Shown: positions 59,550 to 64,000 of the stretch, one piece after another | Position numbering within the stretch: the stretch's first letter is position 1 | Layout: each line of letters begins with the position of its first letter | NCBI RefSeq assembly: GCF_965638725.1 | Contig: NC_134954.1 | Coordinates: 5,451,001 to 5,515,000, forward strand | Source of the DNA: Aptenodytes patagonicus | Lineage: Eukaryota > Chordata > Aves > Sphenisciformes > Spheniscidae | DNA length: 64,000 nt | Direction of reading: 5' to 3' | Notes under the pieces: generated by a model | What the model saw: the letters and a program-made list of their open reading frames with translations, nothing else | Told to the model about the DNA's origin: nothing | The model's database searches: none | Program-made: the position numbers and the translations under genes

Positions 59550-62521
59550 CTAAATAAAAAACCAAAACAAAACGCGCTTAGGATTTGGTTAACGTTTTGC
59601 TACGGTTTTGTTAAATGAATACACGCAAACCGCTGTAAGACCAGCCTCTGTAAACGCGCTGCTGTCGGAGGGAGTGGACACGGTTCACCGCGCAGCGACA
59701 TAAAGGTTCTTTCCATTTATAAAACTTCTTTTCTGAAGTTCCGTAGCTGCCCAAAGACCGGTCGGATCTCGCGACGTTTTCTAAATTAGCTGCCCTCGTC
59801 AATTATTTCCTATTTATCGCGAGGAAAGTAAGAACAGTGAAAGTGACCTTGACGAAGGACCACAACCTTCTTTGTTATTGATGACTCGCTGTCAAAGTAA
59901 TGGAAGTGTGACTATCCATTCTAAAGAAAAAAGAAAAAATCCCTCTGCGTTACCATTAGCTATATTTTAATTTATATTTCATTTTCTGTCTTTCCGCGTA
60001 TGGATCCCACAGTATTTTAAATAGCCACACAGTACTGGTGGGAGGGAATTCTGGGTAAAGTTCTGTCACACGAAGGCATTTGCCACAATTGTGGTTGAGT
60101 CACAGGGAGGATCTATATTTGACTTTTTTTTAACTTCCAGATAAACCAGAGGTTAAATATATGTTCTTAAGCAGCTGTAAAAAATCCTGAATTTTGTCCA
60201 CTTTGTACTTAATAATGGGCTCCGCAGTGTCATACATCTGGTCCCGTTTTTTTCTGAAGCACATAAATGAAAATCAAAGCTTTTCATGTCTTTGAATTTC
60301 ACAATCAATATCTAATTAGCTTGCTCCTTCTACGTTTCCAGTTTTAAACCACACAAGAAAATATTGTGTGTGTCTAGTTAGTGTAGCTGTTTGCTATTTA
60401 CATACTGAAGCCTAAACTTTTAATATGTATTTTAATGATATTTAATAGGCTCGCGATTTCCAAGAGCACTGTTGTAGGCAGGATGTGCTTCATTATTCTC
60501 TAGTGTATTTTTGCAATTGAATTAACTGTTTGCCAAAGCACATGGGTAAAGCTGACAGCTGTTTCTTTAATTAGACGCAATTTGGACTGTTGCTGCTGAA
60601 TGCATTTTAAATTATGTTTATGATTCCCAAATGCATGTACTCAAGAAAATCAAACAATATCTCTGCTTCTCAGAATGATCTTCCCATAGACGTTATTTTA
60701 AAAGACCAAAATACTGATTTGTAACACTTTTTTCATTAATTGATTGGAATACCGCGACGCTTCTTGTAAGCCTTAAGGTTTGAGCTGTTCTTGCTGACCT
60801 TGGAAAAGGGGCGGTTCTGGTTATTCCTGAAATGTTGTAGGTGGCACTCGGTGGTGTCTACAACGGAGCGCGACCTCATCATCCAGGAATAGAAACGGTC
60901 TGCGCTGCCTGTGGCCGTTTTGGACTTCAGTGTTGCTCTGGGGGCTCTGGCTTGGACTAGTAACACCTCAGGAGGTTTCTCAGTTCCGTCAGTCTCTGTC
61001 TGTCCGCCTCCCTCTGGAAACGGACTTCAGCTTTCAAAATGGTGGTTGGCAGAGGCTAAGCCACACCTGAGCAGGAGCAAGAGAGTACTGGCACACGGAG
61101 CACTTTTTGCTTGCTAAGCCAGGGGAGGTGCTTCATAATTTCCCTACAATGACGCAAAACACTTCAGTCCAATTTTCCAAGTAACAGATGTGTGATTGCA
61201 AATATGGCTCCGCTGGACACACCGGTTGGTCACTGCCTGGGCTAAAACTGCCTCTCAGGGTAGTAATAATATAAGGATATGCCTACACAGAGAGGTCCAT
61301 CCCGCCTATCCTCCGAACTTTCGATCAGCTCTGGTGCAGAAGCCTCGGAGTCTTGGTATGCGAGACACCAAACCTGAGCTAATATAGGTTATCTTTATTT
61401 TGCAGTTAGTCTCTTCTGTACATCTGAGCTGTGAGCCTGTTCCCTGGTGAGCAGCAATCTTTTTCTGCCAGCACAAAGTGACTATAAAGCCAGCGCATCT
61501 GGCCATGGTAGATCTCGCATAAATGTAGGAGGAACTGTCAGGCCCCTGTGGTACCCTGCTGAATCCCCAGCTGTAGCAATTTATGAACAGCCGTGAGCAA
61601 GTTCAGACCTGCCCGGGGCTGTCTGTCAATCAGCGTTGCAGGCGAGGCAGAACCTCTGTAAGGACTGAGGAATTTCAGAGCTGCAAATCTTAAGCACAAC
61701 TTACGTCTCGCGTCATAGTCAGCTCTTACTGTCACTGAGTGGCAGAACTTTGTACGTGCGATGTCTGCACTCGAGTGATTTTTATTTTTATTTTTTAAGC
61801 CACGTGTTTAAACTCCGTGTAAGCCACCTGCAACCCTTCAAATGCAGCCACATAGAGGGCTCTTTCTGTTAATTCTGCCTTAGGCATTGATACTTAATGC
61901 ATCATTGATATGAAAAAGCGAACAGATTCATCGAAGCATGTTGCAGAGGCTTTGGAGAAGGTCTCGCGGTGATACTATTTTTTTGTGCCATGGCCATACT
62001 ACTAAACGTCTTCTTTCACATACCTTAAATTCTGACACACTTAATCCTCCCCTCCCTTTCTGTAATGAACAGTAGCATTGCCATCTTGTTGTAATGAAGA
62101 TGCGTTTGCATCAGCTTTTAAGCTCAGCAACTTCAATGAATCGTAACTGGTACTGCGATTACCGTGAATTAATAGTATGCCCAATTCTGTAAATACTACC
62201 TTTTCAATTCTGTTTTCCTGAGATTTCTTAAAATAGATGGTTGGAATTCCAAGTTCAGAAGCGGCTATCCACTGCAGGGTGGCTCGCAGCTCCGCATCGG
62301 GGCACTCTGGTTCCAGATCAAAGTTTATCACCAGTAGGTCCTTTTGACAATTGGCTGTTCCCACTGAAAGCCCAGAAGTACTTTCTGGAAAAATAATCCC
62401 AACAGTTACTGCGCAATTACTTGGGTTAACTTCAAATTATATGCTTGAATTGATATGGTTCAACTTACCCTCTGTATTTTCTGTCTGTTCTTTAAGGAAA
62501 ACCTTTTCTTCTACTAATTCA
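59406..62521 (-). CDS. SPHKAP: SPHK1 interactor/A-kinase anchoring protein, C-terminal exons (partial)
   Basis: SPHKAP (SKIP) is an A-kinase anchoring protein that prefers PKA RI subunits and binds sphingosine kinase 1 (known). Only its last three coding exons were identified: 62521-62469, 62384-62200 and 59549-59406 on the - strand. They join in phase and translate ELVEEKVFLKEQTENTEE, then KDLLVINFDLEPECPDAELR, ATLQWIAASELGIPTIYFKK, SQENRIEK, and FLDVVQLVQRKSWKVGDIFH, AVVQYCKLSEEGREMTPSLF, DWLLELG, stop. This is the conserved AKAP110-type C-terminal block shared by the SPHKAP/AKAP family, complete to the end. The rest of the protein (its very large exon) must lie past the window end. Convergent orientation to DAW1 matches human synteny. 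About 126 codons are seen. Confidence 0.95.
60736..61013 (-). CDS. Candidate coding exon inside SPHKAP last coding intron
   Basis: After a weak acceptor (cgtttccag) an open frame of about 92 codons ends HLQHFRNNQNRPFSKVSKNS, SNLKAYKKRRGIPIN, TAA. Codon third positions are GC-rich (many AAG, AGC, AAC, GTC) although the surroundings are AT-rich, which is coding-like. It is entered with two bases of a split codon, so it could splice from the exon ending at 62469 (phase 1) but not from the one ending at 62200 (phase 0). It might be an alternative SPHKAP C-terminus, an intronic gene, or chance. I recognise no family. Confidence 0.3.
62200..62384 (-). CDS. SPHKAP: SPHKAP penultimate exon
   Basis: Acceptor atttttccag; donor gaaaag|gtagta (phase 0); 185 nt. 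Contains the near-invariant INFDLEPECPDAELRATLQW core. Confidence 0.95.
62469..62521 (-). CDS. SPHKAP: SPHKAP third-last exon
   Basis: Acceptor tttctaag; 53 nt; entered with one base of a split codon and left in phase 1 at gagg|gtaagt. Encodes an acidic linker, ELVEEKVFLKEQTENTE. Confidence 0.8.
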
Positions 62522-64000
62522 CTTAGAAACAAACAACAACAAAGCTTATTAGTGATACTTAGGAACAGTCTACAACATGGCTTCACGATGGATAAACTTC
62601 TCCCTCAACGTAAGACCTAGAAAACTGCAAGAAAGAAGTTACACGGGATGAAATAATAAAATGCGGAATATATTTCAATTATTTCACGTGTAAATCGGGA
62701 AAAGCTATGGGAATTGCAGCATTATTCCCGTAATAGGATGAAGCACTTGTACTGGTTGCACTGTGTGTTACGTTTCACCAGGATCTGTGTATCTTTACAG
62801 TTTACGTAATGACGAGCAAAGGACATGATGGTAAGACACAGCAAGTCTCATAAGCTGGGGGGAAATACTGAACTTCCAAAGTCTGCATTTTGCAGTGCTG
62901 TACTCCCTGGCCGAATCTTTTCCAGTCTTGCTTTCTAGTTTAATCTGTCGTAGTTAAATACAAACGTAACTATCAATGACTTCAACTGCTGCTGGTTTTA
63001 AATATATTAGCTGTTCGGATAAACAAATTCCGTTTACACCTTGCAAAAATTTCCAAAGATCTTCATTTCTTGTGTACCATCTCTTTCTTGTTAAACTACA
63101 GGAAACAAACTCCTGGCACGTGGTCACTGCTTCGGCTTCCGTTTCTGAACACAATATCCACGCTCGTGTACACGTGGCAGGAACTGCAAATTCGCTATTG
63201 ATGTCGCAGCTATTGCACTCGTTTCATCGCCCCTGGAGGGACAGCACTTACAGTACGCGCTTCCAGACTGTCCCGTTCTGCCCTCAATCAGGGGGAGCGC
63301 TGCAAGTGTAAGATTTTGTTTCTAGCATGGGAGGACGCTACTCTTACCACCCTCATTCACAGGATTTCAGAATCTCCCCCAAGGCTTCAAAGAATCAAGA
63401 TTATATCTACTCGTGCAGTAGTTACTGCAAGATGTGAGAGGAAAGAATAAAATGGCAGCATGCAACGTATGGTTTGTCATGACTTAGAATCACAGGTGCT
63501 TAATAACTTCCTTCCCATCAGATTTCTTCCCAGTTTTCTGTTTGAACAGCAGATGTATTCTGTGCCTTGACTTTGACTTGTGGAACTACAAACTTCTCGC
63601 GCCCATTGGCCAACACCTGAGAACAGCCCCTGCAAGCTAACGAGGGGAGTCAGAAATTTATCCCTTTGGGCCTCGGAAATCTAAGGGAGAGGGGTCGTCT
63701 TTAGGGATGCGTGTAGGAGGTATCACTGCCTACTGTGAAGACGGAAATGTTTTAACAAGGTTAGGTTCCGAATCGGCAGCTGAGAGAGAATGCGTGTAAG
63801 TCTACAGAAAGATGAATGCCCAGATTTCTTACAAAAAAGGAGCCTCTTGAAAGCAGGACAGTTGTAGTATAGTCTGGTAACGAGCTGTGAAGATTTTCTG
63901 ATGTCAGCGACTTCACAGCGTTCCCGTGTTCAATGCGTGATGTACAGTCCCTACGCTTCTGCAGTGGCCGCGCCCTGACTGCATCGTGGCATTCACCGGC
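62522..64000 (-). other. SPHKAP intron, no further exon assigned
   Basis: The exon before 62521 must end with two bases of a codon. Exon-like segments at 63240-63287 and 63049-63104 fail that phase test. The large SPHKAP exon is presumably beyond 64000. Confidence 0.5.

Noticed and set aside
62954-63154. - strand frame with RNEDLWKFLQG as a SPHKAP exon
   Set aside because: The AG-GT bounded part also ends in phase 1 and cannot join the next exon; the phase-correct frame has a stop.
63240-63287. Exon-like - strand segment with a good acceptor and gtaagt donor as a further SPHKAP exon
   Set aside because: Its open frame ends in phase 1, whereas the exon at 62521 requires an incoming phase 2, so the join would break the frame.

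Overview
The window is vertebrate nuclear DNA, almost certainly from a bird. Genes have short exons with GT-AG introns. The recognisable interspersed repeats are CR1 LINEs, including one with the typical avian 3' end (the ATTCTATG-type octamer). The protein sequences are amniote-like. The gene order CCL20 - DAW1 - SPHKAP, with SPHKAP on the opposite strand, matches human 2q36 (established knowledge). The species cannot be told from the sequence.

Layout. (1) 1-16.9 kb has no supported protein gene. It holds a fairly young 5'-truncated CR1 (6544-7296), a 102-bp direct repeat with one copy abutting that CR1, an older CR1 piece and a purine-rich tract. (2) 16.99-19.3 kb is the complete four-exon CC chemokine gene CCL20 (100 aa, + strand), with a kappaB-like site and a TATA-like box upstream and an AU-rich nonamer in the 3' region. 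(3) 21.16-22.19 kb carries the relic of a second CC chemokine: a signal-peptide-like exon with an in-frame stop, a trace of exon 2, and a clear CADPxxKWVK exon-3 block without a usable splice acceptor. (4) 22.2-30.2 kb has no recognised gene, but contains several exon-like open segments on the + strand that could belong to an unannotated transcript. (5) 30.3-52.6 kb is the complete 13-exon DAW1 gene (ODA16 homologue, 415 aa, + strand), starting in a CpG island with a perfect NRF1 palindrome and an X-box-like element and ending at a canonical AATAAA. Its introns contain a CR1 copy, a possible solo LTR and simple repeats. (6) 53-57.4 kb is intergenic, with a CR1 at its start and a MIR-type SINE. 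(7) 57.4-64 kb is the 3' end of SPHKAP on the - strand: three exons ending in the conserved AKAP110-type C-terminus, a probable 3' UTR carrying a MIR SINE on the opposite strand, and in the last coding intron an open segment with coding-like composition.

The three genes do not form one pathway. CCL20 is a secreted CCR6 ligand. DAW1 is a cytoplasmic and ciliary adaptor for outer dynein arm delivery. SPHKAP is an A-kinase anchoring protein of neurons and heart. Exon joins were derived by hand: every DAW1, CCL20 and SPHKAP junction uses GT-AG and keeps phase. No search was run.
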